From Acididesulfobacillus acetoxydans (lineage in GTDB: Bacteria; Bacillota; Desulfitobacteriia; Desulfitobacteriales; Desulfitobacteriaceae): 24,478 nt of DNA. Of the stretch, positions 7,723-16,123 are shown one piece after another. The stretch lies in NCBI RefSeq assembly GCF_900016645.1, contig NZ_CDGJ01000125.1; one strand, written 5' to 3'. The position numbers were made by a program, and so were the translations under genes. The notes beneath the pieces were generated by a model. The model was not told the origin of the DNA. It saw only the letters and a list, made by a program, of their open reading frames with translations, and did not search any database. Each line of letters begins with the position of its first letter. Within the stretch, counting starts at the first letter, position 1.

Positions 7723-9483
7723 GTGATTGAGGAGCGCTACCAATTATGGTCTACCGACCCTTATTTTGACGAGAAGACGCGAGAGGAACTTTTGGCACTC
7801 TCAGACCGCGGGGAGATTGAGGACCGCTTTTATACGGATTTGGAGTTTGGAACCGGTGGCTTGAGGGGCATCATCGGGGCAGGAACCAACCGGATGAACA
7901 AGTATGTCATCCGCAAAACGACGCAAGGCTTGGCCGAGTACATAAGCGAGTACGGACCTGAGGCAAAAGCCCGCGGGGTGGTTATTGCTCACGATTCGCG
8001 GCGCTATTCCGCCGAGTTTGCCCTGGAGGCCGCTTTGGTTTTGGCGCGCAACGGGGTTCATGTTCATCTCTTTGATGCCCTTCGTCCCACGCCGGAGCTG
8101 TCTTTTGCGGTGCGTTTCCTGCATACTGTGGCGGGTATCGTGATTACGGCCAGTCACAACCCCAAAGAATACAATGGTTACAAGGTGTACTGGGAGGATG
8201 GGGGACAGGTGCCCCCCGAACAAGCGGACGCTATCTTGGCCAAGATTGAAGCGCGTGAGAATTGGCTGGGCCTGGAGCCCATGGCCGAGGAGGAAGCGCT
8301 GGCCCGGGGACTCTTACACTATGTCGGAGCGGAAGTCGACCAGGTTTATCTGGACAAAGTCAAGGGACTGGCACTTCATCCGGATCTGCTGCGCGAACAC
8401 GGGCGGGAGCTGAGCATTGTTTACACTCCCTTGCACGGAGCAGGCAATGTGCCCGTGCGGCGAGCCCTGAGCGAATTGGGGTTGTCAGAGCTCTTTGTGG
8501 TTCCGGAGCAAGAAAAACCGGATCCGGAATTCACGACGGTGCCTTACCCCAATCCGGAAATCCCCTCGACCTTGGACCTATCCCGCAAGTATGGAGAAGC
8601 GCGCCAAGCGGACCTTCTTTTGGCGACAGATCCGGATTCGGATCGCTTGGGTGTGGTTGCGCGCGAATATCTAGGCGGACCCTACCGGCAGCTGAGCGGC
8701 AATCAGGCGGGCGTCTTCCTTACCTACTATTTGCTCTCGGAAAAAAAGAAACTCGGCCTTTTGCCCGAGAAAGCCCGGATTATTAAGACCGTAGCCTCTA
8801 CCGATTTGGCGGATGCAGTGGCGGAGGGATTGGGCGTCGGGGTCGAGAATGTCTTGACCGGCTTTAAGTTTATCGCCGAAAAGGAAAAGGAGATGGAAGA
8901 AGGCGGGTGGGGGGTCTTTCAATTCGGTTTTGAAGAAAGCTACGGCTATCTGGCGGGCGACTTCGTCCGCGACAAGGATGCGGTCATTGCCGCAGTTCTC
9001 TTCTCAGAGGCGGCTCTTTATTACAAGATAAACGGGGAGCGCACGATCTGGCAAGTCCTTCAGGAAATTTACGCCCGGTTCGGCCATTACAAGGAAGGTC
9101 AAGAGTCCTTCCCCTTGCCCGGAAAAGAGGGGCGGGAGGAGATGGCCCGAATCATGCAAACTTTGCGGGAAGAGGAGATTCTGACGATTGGCGGCTTGTC
9201 GGTAGAGCGGAGGGACGACTACGAACTCAGGCAGGGAAGAGACCTAAAATCCGGGAGAACCTATCCCTTGGTCTTACCGAAGTCCAACGTTTTGCGTTTT
9301 TCGTTCGCAGGCGGCGGGTTTGTCATGGCCAGGCCTTCGGGGACGGAACCGAAGATCAAATTCTATTTTTCCGTGAAGAACGAGGATCCCAAGGTCCTTG
9401 ATGCGAGCTTCGAACGGGTGAGAAGCGAGTGGCTGAAACGGGTGCGGGCGATTCTGGCCCGGCTGCAAGGCGCACAAGGGTAA
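7723..9483 (+). CDS. pgcA: Phosphoglucomutase/phosphomannomutase (alpha-D-phosphohexomutase, PgcA type)
   Basis: The 586-aa cytoplasmic enzyme interconverts glucose-1-phosphate and glucose-6-phosphate (or the mannose pair), feeding nucleotide-sugar and cell-envelope synthesis. All four active-site signatures are present: the phosphoserine loop TASHNP (142-147, Ser144), the metal loop DPDSDR (303-308), the sugar-binding FGFEESYGYL near 400-409, and the phosphate-binding RPSGTEPK (537-544). The length fits the ~580-residue PgcA class of Firmicutes rather than the ~450-residue GlmM class. The start is GTG, 9 bases after GAAAGGAG. Phosphopentomutase-like activity of related enzymes cannot be excluded. 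A terminator follows at 9549. Confidence 0.93.
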   Translation: MIEERYQLWSTDPYFDEKTREELLALSDRGEIEDRFYTDLEFGTGGLRGIIGAGTNRMNKYVIRKTTQGLAEYISEYGPEAKARGVVIAHDSRRYSAEFALEAALVLARNGVHVHLFDALRPTPELSFAVRFLHTVAGIVITASHNPKEYNGYKVYWEDGGQVPPEQADAILAKIEARENWLGLEPMAEEEALARGLLHYVGAEVDQVYLDKVKGLALHPDLLREHGRELSIVYTPLHGAGNVPVRRALSELGLSELFVVPEQEKPDPEFTTVPYPNPEIPSTLDLSRKYGEARQADLLLATDPDSDRLGVVAREYLGGPYRQLSGNQAGVFLTYYLLSEKKKLGLLPEKARIIKTVASTDLADAVAEGLGVGVENVLTGFKFIAEKEKEMEEGGWGVFQFGFEESYGYLAGDFVRDKDAVIAAVLFSEAALYYKINGERTIWQVLQEIYARFGHYKEGQESFPLPGKEGREEMARIMQTLREEEILTIGGLSVERRDDYELRQGRDLKSGRTYPLVLPKSNVLRFSFAGGGFVMARPSGTEPKIKFYFSVKNEDPKVLDASFERVRSEWLKRVRAILARLQGAQG

Positions 9484-9548
9484 GACAGGTCCGAGTTTGC
9501 GACGGTGTTTCCAGACTTTCTGCGCTTTAATCATGTTATGGATTTTTT

Positions 9549-9579
9549 GGGGGAAACCTAGTACGGGTTTCTCCTTTTT
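9549..9579 (+). terminator. Rho-independent terminator after the phosphohexomutase gene
   Basis: GGGGGAAACC and GGGTTTCTCC pair imperfectly around TAGTAC and are followed by TTTTTC. It separates this gene from the dnaJ-clpB promoter. Confidence 0.6.
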
Positions 9580-9617
9580 CTTTGCTCTCTTGTTGAGAAA
9601 AATTTTCCTTCAAGATG

Positions 9618-9634
9618 TCTGACCTTTATTGACC
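9618..9634 (-). promoter_or_regulatory. CtsR-type heat-shock operator
   Basis: Read on the minus strand, the site is GGTCAAT-AAA-GGTCAGA. The CtsR consensus is a direct heptad repeat GGTCAAA-N3-GGTCAAA, so the halves match 6/7 and 5/7 with the correct 3-base spacing. It covers the -35 element of the promoter at 9629-9657, where repressor binding would block RNA polymerase. clpB is a classical CtsR target in Firmicutes. The ctsR gene itself is not in the window. Confidence 0.65.
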
Positions 9635-9657
9635 TTAACTCTGTGGGCGGATATAAT
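9629..9657 (+). promoter_or_regulatory. Sigma-A promoter of the dnaJ-like/clpB operon
   Basis: TTGACC (9629-9634), a 17-base spacer and a perfect TATAAT (9652-9657). The transcription start near 9664 lies about 46 bases before the DnaJ-like ATG. Confidence 0.8.
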
Positions 9658-9709
9658 AACAGGGTAATAGTGCGGCTTTTTTCGGAATTGAGTTTTAGGG
9701 GTGGTTCGT

Positions 9710-10693
9710 ATGGAGTTCAAAGATTATTACGCCATCTTGGGTGTCCCAGCCGATGCGGACGAAAAGGCGATCAAAAAAGCCTACCACCAATTGGCGAAAA
9801 AGTATCACCCGGATGTCAACCCGGGAGACAAGAAAGCGGAAGAAAAGTTTAAGGAAGTGACCGAGGCTTACCAGGCCGTGGTCGATCCTCAGAACAGGAA
9901 AAAATATGACGAGTTGCGCCAGAATTACCAGCAATGGCAAGCCCGAGGCGGGCGGGGGAACTTTGACTGGGATCGCTGGCAGGCCAGGCCGGGGGAAAGG
10001 ACTTACACCCGCACCATGTCGCCGGAGGAGTTTGCCGAGATTTTCGGGGACCTGGGGGGACACGGTCGTTTTGAAGGTGGGTTCGAGGGAGCGGGATACT
10101 CGGATTTCTTCTCCAGTATTTTTGGTATGGGCGGCGCCGAAGGCTTCAGGCCGGGTCCCGGGGCGAGGCGAAGGCGTCCGTATCAGGCGGGGCAGGATGC
10201 CGAGGCCGAAGTCCAGGTCACTTTGGAAGAGGCATATCACGGAACGACTCGGATCATTGAGACCGGGAACAAGAGGATTGAGGCCAAGATTCCCAAAGGT
10301 GTGCGCACCGGCTCCAAGGTACGCTTGGCCGGGCAGGGGGGAAGCGGGTTGGGCGGTGCCCCCCGGGGAGACCTGTATCTGATGATCACCGTGCTGCCGC
10401 ATTCCCTCTTTGAACGGGACGGGGATGACTTGAAGGTCGAATTTCCGGTGGACATGTATACCGCGGTGTTGGGGGGGAAGGTTTCTGTGCCGACTTTGAA
10501 CGGAGAGGTACTCCTGAAAGTCCAGCCTTTATCCCAAAGCGGGCAGAGGTTCCGCCTTAAGGGGAAAGGGATGCCGAAACTGGAACAGCCCCGACAACAC
10601 GGCGACCTTTATGCCCAACTTAAGATCGTATTGCCTGAGTTGAGTGAAGAGGAGATTGCAACCCTGCGCAAACTTGCGGACAAGCGACACTAA
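9710..10693 (+). CDS. Type II (class B) DnaJ-family co-chaperone, CbpA-like
   Basis: The 327-aa cytoplasmic J-protein stimulates the ATPase of a DnaK/Hsp70. The J domain (about residues 4-70) carries the essential HPD at 33-35 and the KFKEVTEAYQ helix. A Gly/Phe/Arg-rich linker follows (about 75-165), then two beta-rich substrate-binding domains. The CxxCxGxG zinc repeats of class I DnaJ are absent, which places it with CbpA/DnaJ-B proteins. I chose ATG 9710, after AGGGGTGG and at the conserved MEFKDYYAILGV start; GTG 9701 in frame is less likely. It shares a promoter and CtsR box with clpB downstream (161-base gap), suggesting delivery of aggregates to the DnaK-ClpB pathway. Confidence 0.92.
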   Translation: MEFKDYYAILGVPADADEKAIKKAYHQLAKKYHPDVNPGDKKAEEKFKEVTEAYQAVVDPQNRKKYDELRQNYQQWQARGGRGNFDWDRWQARPGERTYTRTMSPEEFAEIFGDLGGHGRFEGGFEGAGYSDFFSSIFGMGGAEGFRPGPGARRRRPYQAGQDAEAEVQVTLEEAYHGTTRIIETGNKRIEAKIPKGVRTGSKVRLAGQGGSGLGGAPRGDLYLMITVLPHSLFERDGDDLKVEFPVDMYTAVLGGKVSVPTLNGEVLLKVQPLSQSGQRFRLKGKGMPKLEQPRQHGDLYAQLKIVLPELSEEEIATLRKLADKRH

Positions 10694-10756
10694 GGCGTCG
10701 GCCGGATCACGGACTGGCCCTCGGGGATTGCGCTGCGAAATCATCCGAGGAACCGT

Positions 10757-10770
10757 TTCAGCCGGCTGAA
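10757..10770. repeat. Perfect 14-bp palindrome in the dnaJ-clpB spacer
   Basis: TTCAGCCGGCTGAA is a perfect palindrome centred on GCCGGC. It lies 12 bases upstream of a second perfect palindrome with the same core, and about 85 bases before clpB. Confidence 0.8.
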
Positions 10771-10782
10771 GCCACAAGGCCG

Positions 10783-10798
10783 GGATTGCCGGCAATCC
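10783..10798. repeat. Perfect 16-bp palindrome in the dnaJ-clpB spacer
   Basis: GGATTGCCGGCAATCC is a perfect palindrome, again centred on GCCGGC. There is no U-tract, so neither palindrome is an ordinary terminator. They could bind a dimeric regulator or act as RNA processing or stability elements within the operon. Confidence 0.8.
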
Positions 10799-10854
10799 GC
10801 GGGAGTTTGCGAGGCGGCTCTTACACTGCCGGCAGAGAATGAGGAGGTTTGGAA

Positions 10855-13452
10855 ATGGCTTTTGATACAAACCGTTTTACGCAAAAATCCCAAGAAGCGA
10901 TCATCAAGGCCCAGAATAGGGCTGAGAGCAACGGTAACAGCCTAGTTGAACCTGAGCACCTGCTGCTCTCCCTGCTTGAGCAAGGGGACGGGGTGGTTCC
11001 CAAAGTTCTGGGCAAGTTGAATATCCAGACCGGGAGCTTGATCGCGAAAGTAAAAAGAGAAGTGGAGGGTTTCCCCCGCCAGAGCGGTGCCCAACCGCAG
11101 CTCGGGGTCTCACCGCGCTTGAGAGAGGTTCTGGTGGGCGCGCATGACGAGATGCTCTCGTTCGGGGATGAATATGTCAGTACGGAGCACCTGTTGCTGG
11201 CTCTGCTGGCCAAAGGCGGCGGGGCGGCGGAGCGTATTCTTAAAGAGAGCGGCTTGAACCGGGAAAATTTGCTTAAAGCCTTAAAGGAAGTGAGGGGCAG
11301 CCAGCGCGTGACCGGGGATAACCCGGAGGGCACCTACAATGCCCTGGAGCAGTACGGTCGTAACCTGGTCGGGCAAGCCCGCAAGGGACGTCTCGATCCG
11401 GTCATCGGCCGCGATGAGGAAATTCGACGGGTGATACAAATTCTTTCCCGCCGCACGAAGAACAATCCGGTGCTCATCGGTGAGCCCGGAGTGGGAAAAA
11501 CCGCTATCGTCGAGGGTTTGGCCCAGCGCATTGTGCGGGGGGATGTGCCGGAGTCCGTCAAGGATAAACAGGTGATCGCTTTGGATATGGGGGCCCTGGT
11601 AGCCGGCGCCAAGTACCGCGGAGAATTTGAGGAACGTCTGAAAGCGGTCCTGAAAGAGATTCAGGATCGTGAAGACGTGATCCTTTTTATCGACGAACTC
11701 CACACCGTAGTGGGGGCGGGGGCGGCCGAAGGAGCGATGGATGCGGGTAACATGCTGAAACCCATGCTGGCGCGCGGGGAACTGAGGATGGTGGGGGCCA
11801 CCACCTTGGACGAATACCGCAAACACATCGAAAAGGACGCGGCCCTGGAACGCCGTTTTCAACCCGTGATCGTAGGGGCGCCGACGGTGGAGGATACGAT
11901 TTCCATCCTGCGCGGCCTCAAGGAACGCTATGAAACCCACCACGGCGTGCGCATTACCGACGGTGCCATTATTGCCGCGGCCGTTTTGTCGGACCGCTAT
12001 ATCAGCGACCGTTTTCTCCCGGACAAAGCCATTGATCTGATTGACGAAGCGGCTGCCCGGCTGAGGATGGAGATTACCTCCGATCCTTATCAACTGGACC
12101 AGATCAAACGGCGGGTGATGCAGTTGGAAATTGAGCGGGAAGCGCTGAAAAAGGAAAAAGATGAGGCGAGTCGCGAACGGTTAGGAAAAATTGAGCAGGA
12201 ACTGGCCAATACCAAAGAAGAGCGCAGTGCTCTGGAAGCTCAACTGCAGGGAGAACGCGAGATCTTGAACCAAATTCAGCAACTGAAAGAGGAGTTGGAT
12301 CGCTCGCGCACCCGGATGGAACAAGCTCAGGCCCGCTTGGACTATAATAAAGCCGCCGAACTGCAGTACGGGGTGATTCCCAAGCTGGAAAAAGAACTGG
12401 GCGAAGCGGAAGGCCGGCTGAGGGAGAAAAAGGATTCCCTGCTCAAGCAGGAAGTTTCGGAACAAGACGTGGCCGAAGTCGTGGCTAAGTGGGCCCATGT
12501 CCCGGTGACCAAACTGATGGAAAGTGAAATGGAAAAGCTGGTGCGGATGGAAGCACGCATCCACGAACGGGTGGTCGGTCAGGACGAGGCGGTGCGGGCC
12601 GTGGCCGACGCGGTGCGGCGGGCCAGGGCCGGGCTGCAGGATCCGAACAGGCCTCTGGGCTCGTTCTTGTTCCTGGGTCCGACCGGCGTCGGTAAGACGG
12701 AGCTGGCCCGGGCTCTGGCGGAGTTTCTCTTTGATGACGAACAAGCCATGGTGAGAATTGATATGTCCGAATATATGGAGAAACATACCGTGGCCCGCCT
12801 GATCGGGGCGCCTCCCGGTTATGTCGGGTATGAGGAGGGGGGACAGCTGACCGAAACTGTTCGCCGCAGACCTTACAGCGTGATTCTTTTCGATGAAGTG
12901 GAAAAAGCTCATAGCGATGTCTTCAACGTCCTGCTCCAGCTTCTCGATGACGGCCGTCTTACGGACGGGCAAGGCCGGGTGGTAAATTTTAAGAATACGG
13001 TGGTCATTTTGACCAGCAATATCGCCAGCCCCGCTATTCAGGAGTTGACTGAAAAAGGCGAAGCGCAGGACGAAGTGCGCCATCGGGTGCAAGAGGAGTT
13101 GAGGCATTATTTCCGCCCGGAATTTCTTAACCGCCTGGATGAGGTGATCATCTTTCATCCCCTGGGCCCGGAGCATATCGGCAAAATCGTGGAAATTCAA
13201 CTTAAACTCTTGCGCAAAAGGCTGGCCGAACGCAAGCTGACCCTGGAATTATCGGAGAAAGCGAAAACGAGCCTCGCCCAAGAGGGGTACGACCCGGTTT
13301 ACGGCGCCAGACCCTTGAAACGTGTGATTCAGCAGCGTCTGCAGAATCCGCTCGCCCTTAAGCTTTTGCAAGGAGACTTCCAAGAGGGAGCGCACATACG
13401 TGTCGATTTGTCGGCTGACGGATCTTACGAATTCAGTGCGGTCAAGTCTTAG
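10855..13452 (+). CDS. clpB: ClpB, ATP-dependent disaggregase (Hsp100)
   Basis: The 865-aa hexameric AAA+ chaperone rescues aggregated proteins with DnaK/DnaJ. Domains in order: Clp-N double repeat (about 1-145); first ATPase domain with Walker A GEPGVGKT (209-216) and Walker B VILFIDELH (about 274-282); a long charged coiled-coil M domain (about 405-525), diagnostic of ClpB against ClpA/ClpC; and a second ATPase domain with GPTGVGKT (608-615) and VILFDEVEKAH (about 675-685). A ClpP-binding IGF-type loop is not evident. The start is ATG 10855, 6 bases after GAGGAGGT. An in-frame TTG two codons earlier is not preferred. It is the last gene of the CtsR-type operon with the DnaJ homologue. Confidence 0.97.
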   Translation: MAFDTNRFTQKSQEAIIKAQNRAESNGNSLVEPEHLLLSLLEQGDGVVPKVLGKLNIQTGSLIAKVKREVEGFPRQSGAQPQLGVSPRLREVLVGAHDEMLSFGDEYVSTEHLLLALLAKGGGAAERILKESGLNRENLLKALKEVRGSQRVTGDNPEGTYNALEQYGRNLVGQARKGRLDPVIGRDEEIRRVIQILSRRTKNNPVLIGEPGVGKTAIVEGLAQRIVRGDVPESVKDKQVIALDMGALVAGAKYRGEFEERLKAVLKEIQDREDVILFIDELHTVVGAGAAEGAMDAGNMLKPMLARGELRMVGATTLDEYRKHIEKDAALERRFQPVIVGAPTVEDTISILRGLKERYETHHGVRITDGAIIAAAVLSDRYISDRFLPDKAIDLIDEAAARLRMEITSDPYQLDQIKRRVMQLEIEREALKKEKDEASRERLGKIEQELANTKEERSALEAQLQGEREILNQIQQLKEELDRSRTRMEQAQARLDYNKAAELQYGVIPKLEKELGEAEGRLREKKDSLLKQEVSEQDVAEVVAKWAHVPVTKLMESEMEKLVRMEARIHERVVGQDEAVRAVADAVRRARAGLQDPNRPLGSFLFLGPTGVGKTELARALAEFLFDDEQAMVRIDMSEYMEKHTVARLIGAPPGYVGYEEGGQLTETVRRRPYSVILFDEVEKAHSDVFNVLLQLLDDGRLTDGQGRVVNFKNTVVILTSNIASPAIQELTEKGEAQDEVRHRVQEELRHYFRPEFLNRLDEVIIFHPLGPEHIGKIVEIQLKLLRKRLAERKLTLELSEKAKTSLAQEGYDPVYGARPLKRVIQQRLQNPLALKLLQGDFQEGAHIRVDLSADGSYEFSAVKS

Positions 13453-13464
13453 TGCCCACGCTCG

Positions 13465-13565
13465 GCCCGGTTCCGGTACCACTTTTGTATGTCCGACAAC
13501 AACAGAGAATTGACGCATTGCCTCTTTTCTGCCCGGTTCCGGTACCACTTCTGCGTGTCCGACAA
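13465..13565. repeat. Two direct copies of a 35-bp repeat after clpB
   Basis: Copies at 13465-13499 and 13531-13565 differ at 3 of 35 positions and start 66 bases apart. Each contains GGTTCCGGTACCACTT and ends TGTCCGACAA. The first begins 12 bases after the clpB stop. A degenerate third GC-rich copy may follow near 13571. Confidence 0.85.
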
Positions 13566-13704
13566 TGGGCAGGCCGGGTTCGGAATAGGGTTTCGCCCCG
13601 GCCCTGCTTTCCCTGCCGGAACTGTCCGGGCCGGATGATGGCGGAAGCGTCGGCAAGAGGGTATAATTAGGTGGAAGGTATCATGAAGCTGAGGAGGGTA
13701 TCCT

Positions 13705-14091
13705 GTGGCAAACGAATCCACGATTCAGTTGGCGGCCGGCAGCGGGAGATTCCGGATTTCTCTGCTCCTTCACGATACAGGCTCAGGCTTGCACGGGTTC
13801 CTGGGCGGAGGGGATAAAGCGCATGTGGGCGGGGTGGTGTTAGCATTGCCCCGGCCCAGTCTGAGCGGCCGGGGAGTGGGCGTTGATTCCTATATTATTC
13901 CTGTTCCGGGACACAAAGACACAGAGGTGGCTCGCCCTTTAGCGGAAAAACTGGCCCGTGCCCTCAACCAAGTGGTGGTGATCAGTGCCGGCATTCATTT
14001 GGAAAAGCTGACTTCCGACGAATTGGTCCAAATCGAAGAGGGGTGCGGCATGCTGGCAACCCAAGCCTTGGCGGCGCTCAGGTCGGGCTGA
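13705..14091 (+). CDS. LpdD-like small protein (proposed prenylated-flavin chaperone family)
   Basis: The 128-aa protein has the layout I associate with the LpdD-like family: an N-terminal beta segment, a glycine patch GGGDKAHVGGVVLA (about 34-47), the conserved-looking PGHKDTEVA (68-76), and a C-terminal VVVISAGIHLEKLT strand-helix. LpdD-like proteins accompany UbiD-type decarboxylases and are thought to help with the prenylated-FMN cofactor. This gene sits directly before a UbiD gene, which supports the call. The start is GTG, 7 bases after GAGGAGGGT. Assignment rests on motif memory and context, not on a search. Gallate/4-hydroxybenzoate decarboxylase subunit D is a related alternative label. 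Confidence 0.65.
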   Translation: MANESTIQLAAGSGRFRISLLLHDTGSGLHGFLGGGDKAHVGGVVLALPRPSLSGRGVGVDSYIIPVPGHKDTEVARPLAEKLARALNQVVVISAGIHLEKLTSDELVQIEEGCGMLATQALAALRSG

Positions 14092-14096
14092 AGTCA

Positions 14097-14168
14097 GCCG
14101 GTCTGCGACTTAGCACTCCGGCCGGTCGGCGACTTAGCGTTCCGAGCGGTCTGTGATTTGGCGTTCCG
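14097..14168. repeat. 24-bp tandem repeat, three copies, between the LpdD-like gene and ubiD
   Basis: Contiguous copies occupy 14097-14120, 14121-14144 and 14145-14168. They share CGGTC near the start, GACTTAGC or GATTTGGC in the middle, and TTCCG or CTCCG at the end. The array starts 5 bases after the stop codon and ends 45 bases before the ubiD ATG, so it lies inside the presumed operon. Confidence 0.85.
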
Positions 14169-14213
14169 GGGCGAAATTGAGCGGCTGCGCCGCAGTAAAC
14201 ACGAGGTGAACGG

Positions 14214-16001
14214 ATGTTTCCGGATTTGCGTACTTTCATTCAAAAGCTGCGGCAGGAAAAACTCCTGCTGGAAATAGAGGCCGAAGTCGATCCCTATCTG
14301 GAACTGGCGGAAATTCACCGCAGGGTGATCGAGTCCGGCGGTCCGGCTTTACTGTTCACTAAGGTAAAGGGCAGCGATTATCCGGTGGTGACGAATTTGT
14401 TTGGCACGCGCCAGAGAGTTGATCTGGCTATGGGTCCGCAACCCGAGCGCCTGTTGGGGCGGGCGGCAGCCTCCTTGCCCAACCTGCTTTTGCCCAAGCT
14501 GCCACGGCTGTGGGCGGAAAGAAAGTGGCTGTTCCCGTTGACCCGGGTGGGCTTGAGAAATGTGGCGCCGGTTAAGGCCCCGGTCTTGCAAGTCAAAGAG
14601 GACAGGGTCGACTTGCGCCGGCTTCCCGTTCTCACGAGTTGGCCGGGGGATGGGGGGCCTTTTGTCACTTTGCCCTTGGTTTACACCGAGCACCCCCGGA
14701 CACATGAACACAATCTGGGCATGTACCGGATACAAATCAAGGATGCGGCCTTGACAGGAATGCACTGGCAGATCCACAAAGGGGGCGGGTTTCATTATTA
14801 TGAGGCAGAGCACCTGGGGGAGGACCTGCCGGTGACGCTTTTCCTGGGAGGGCCGCCTGCCCTGATTCTGGCTGCGATCGCCCCCTTGCCGGAATTCATA
14901 CCGGAACTTCTCTTCACGTCGTTCCTCATGGGTGGGAAATTGGAGCGGGTTCGGGTGCAAGGTTGCCCTCACGCCTTGATTGCCCAGGCGGAATTTGCTA
15001 TCTGCGGCAGGGTTCCGGCCCGGGTGCGGCAAGCGGAGGGGCCATTTGGGGACCATTACGGCTACTATTCCCTCCAACATGATTTTCCGGTCTTTCAGGC
15101 TGAAAGGGTCTACCATAGAAGAGATGCCGTTTATCCGGCGACGGTGGTAGGTAAGCCGCGCCAGGAAGACTACTTTATCGGCGAGTACCTGCAGGCACTC
15201 CTGGCCCCTCTCTTTCCGCTGGTCATGCCGGGGGTCAAAGCTCTTTGGACCTATGCGGAGACAGGATTTCACTCTTTGGCCGCGGCGATTGTGCGGGAAA
15301 GTTATGCCCGCGAAGCCTTGACTTCCGCTTTCCGCATCTTGGGGGAGGGGCAGCTGACTCTGACCAAGTTTTTGCTCCTCACGGATGTTGAACTGGATCT
15401 TCGGGATTTTAAGGCGGTGTTAGAACATATCCTGGCGCGCTTCCGGCCGGAAACCGATTTCATCCTGATTCCCCATACATCCATGGATACCTTGGATTAT
15501 ACGGGAAGGACGTTTAATCAGGGAAGCAAAGCGGTCATGCTCGGTTTGGGCGAGGCAGAGCGCCGTTTGGCCAGCGATTATGCGGGCGGACCTATTCCGG
15601 GCATTATGAGGGTGGAGTCCTTTTGCGCCGGCTGTCTGCTTTTGCAGGGAGATACTTATGCAGCGGCGCCGGCTTTGCCGGAGGACCTTCTGGCTTGGCT
15701 CGGGCGCAGCCCGGCGGAGCGTTTCAGCGCTTGGCCTTTGTTGGTACTTGTTGATGACTTACTCTTGGCTCAGAGTCAAACCGGCTTTCTCTGGCAGGTG
15801 TTCACCCGGTTTGACCCGGCCCAGGACATATACGCTCAGACGGAGGTGCGGCAGAGTCTGCCCGTGCGGCGGGGACCGCTCCTGATCGACGCCCGTATGA
15901 AACCCTGGTATCCCGGGGAGGTTGAGGCCGACCCGGAGACCGTCAAGCTGGTCGACCGGCGCTGGAGAGAATATTCCTTGCCCCATTGGCAGCGGGGTTA
16001 G
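14214..16001 (+). CDS. UbiD-family prenylated-FMN-dependent decarboxylase
   Basis: This 595-aa protein reversibly decarboxylates aromatic or alpha,beta-unsaturated acids using prenylated FMN and Mn/K ions. Family signatures: SGGPALLF (about 41-48), NLGMYRIQ (prFMN/metal region), MHWQIHKGGG, and AEGPFGDHYGYY, whose Glu275 matches the catalytic Glu. It is longer than E. coli UbiD (~490 aa) and resembles the ~600-residue menaquinone-biosynthesis decarboxylases of the SCO4490/MqnL type. No other futalosine-pathway gene is in the window to confirm that. The start is ATG 14214 with GAGGTG 5 bases upstream. It follows the LpdD-like gene on the same strand, probably in one transcript. No UbiX prenyltransferase gene is present here. 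Confidence 0.9.
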   Translation: MFPDLRTFIQKLRQEKLLLEIEAEVDPYLELAEIHRRVIESGGPALLFTKVKGSDYPVVTNLFGTRQRVDLAMGPQPERLLGRAAASLPNLLLPKLPRLWAERKWLFPLTRVGLRNVAPVKAPVLQVKEDRVDLRRLPVLTSWPGDGGPFVTLPLVYTEHPRTHEHNLGMYRIQIKDAALTGMHWQIHKGGGFHYYEAEHLGEDLPVTLFLGGPPALILAAIAPLPEFIPELLFTSFLMGGKLERVRVQGCPHALIAQAEFAICGRVPARVRQAEGPFGDHYGYYSLQHDFPVFQAERVYHRRDAVYPATVVGKPRQEDYFIGEYLQALLAPLFPLVMPGVKALWTYAETGFHSLAAAIVRESYAREALTSAFRILGEGQLTLTKFLLLTDVELDLRDFKAVLEHILARFRPETDFILIPHTSMDTLDYTGRTFNQGSKAVMLGLGEAERRLASDYAGGPIPGIMRVESFCAGCLLLQGDTYAAAPALPEDLLAWLGRSPAERFSAWPLLVLVDDLLLAQSQTGFLWQVFTRFDPAQDIYAQTEVRQSLPVRRGPLLIDARMKPWYPGEVEADPETVKLVDRRWREYSLPHWQRG

Positions 16002-16123
16002 AGACGAGAGCGTTGGAGTCACCAATGACGACCGTGGGGGCGTATCAAAAAGTTTTCTGCGGACCGGGAGGTTTTTGGTTTGGGGCTGAAGATTTTTCCG
16101 GCGGGGGAAAGGAGCGTGGAGAA

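Noticed and set aside
12181..13200. Long open frame antisense to clpB
   Set aside because: It mirrors the strong clpB coding sequence, shows low-complexity His/Gln/Phe-rich composition and has no ribosome binding site. Another at 11281-12093 is rejected for the same reasons.
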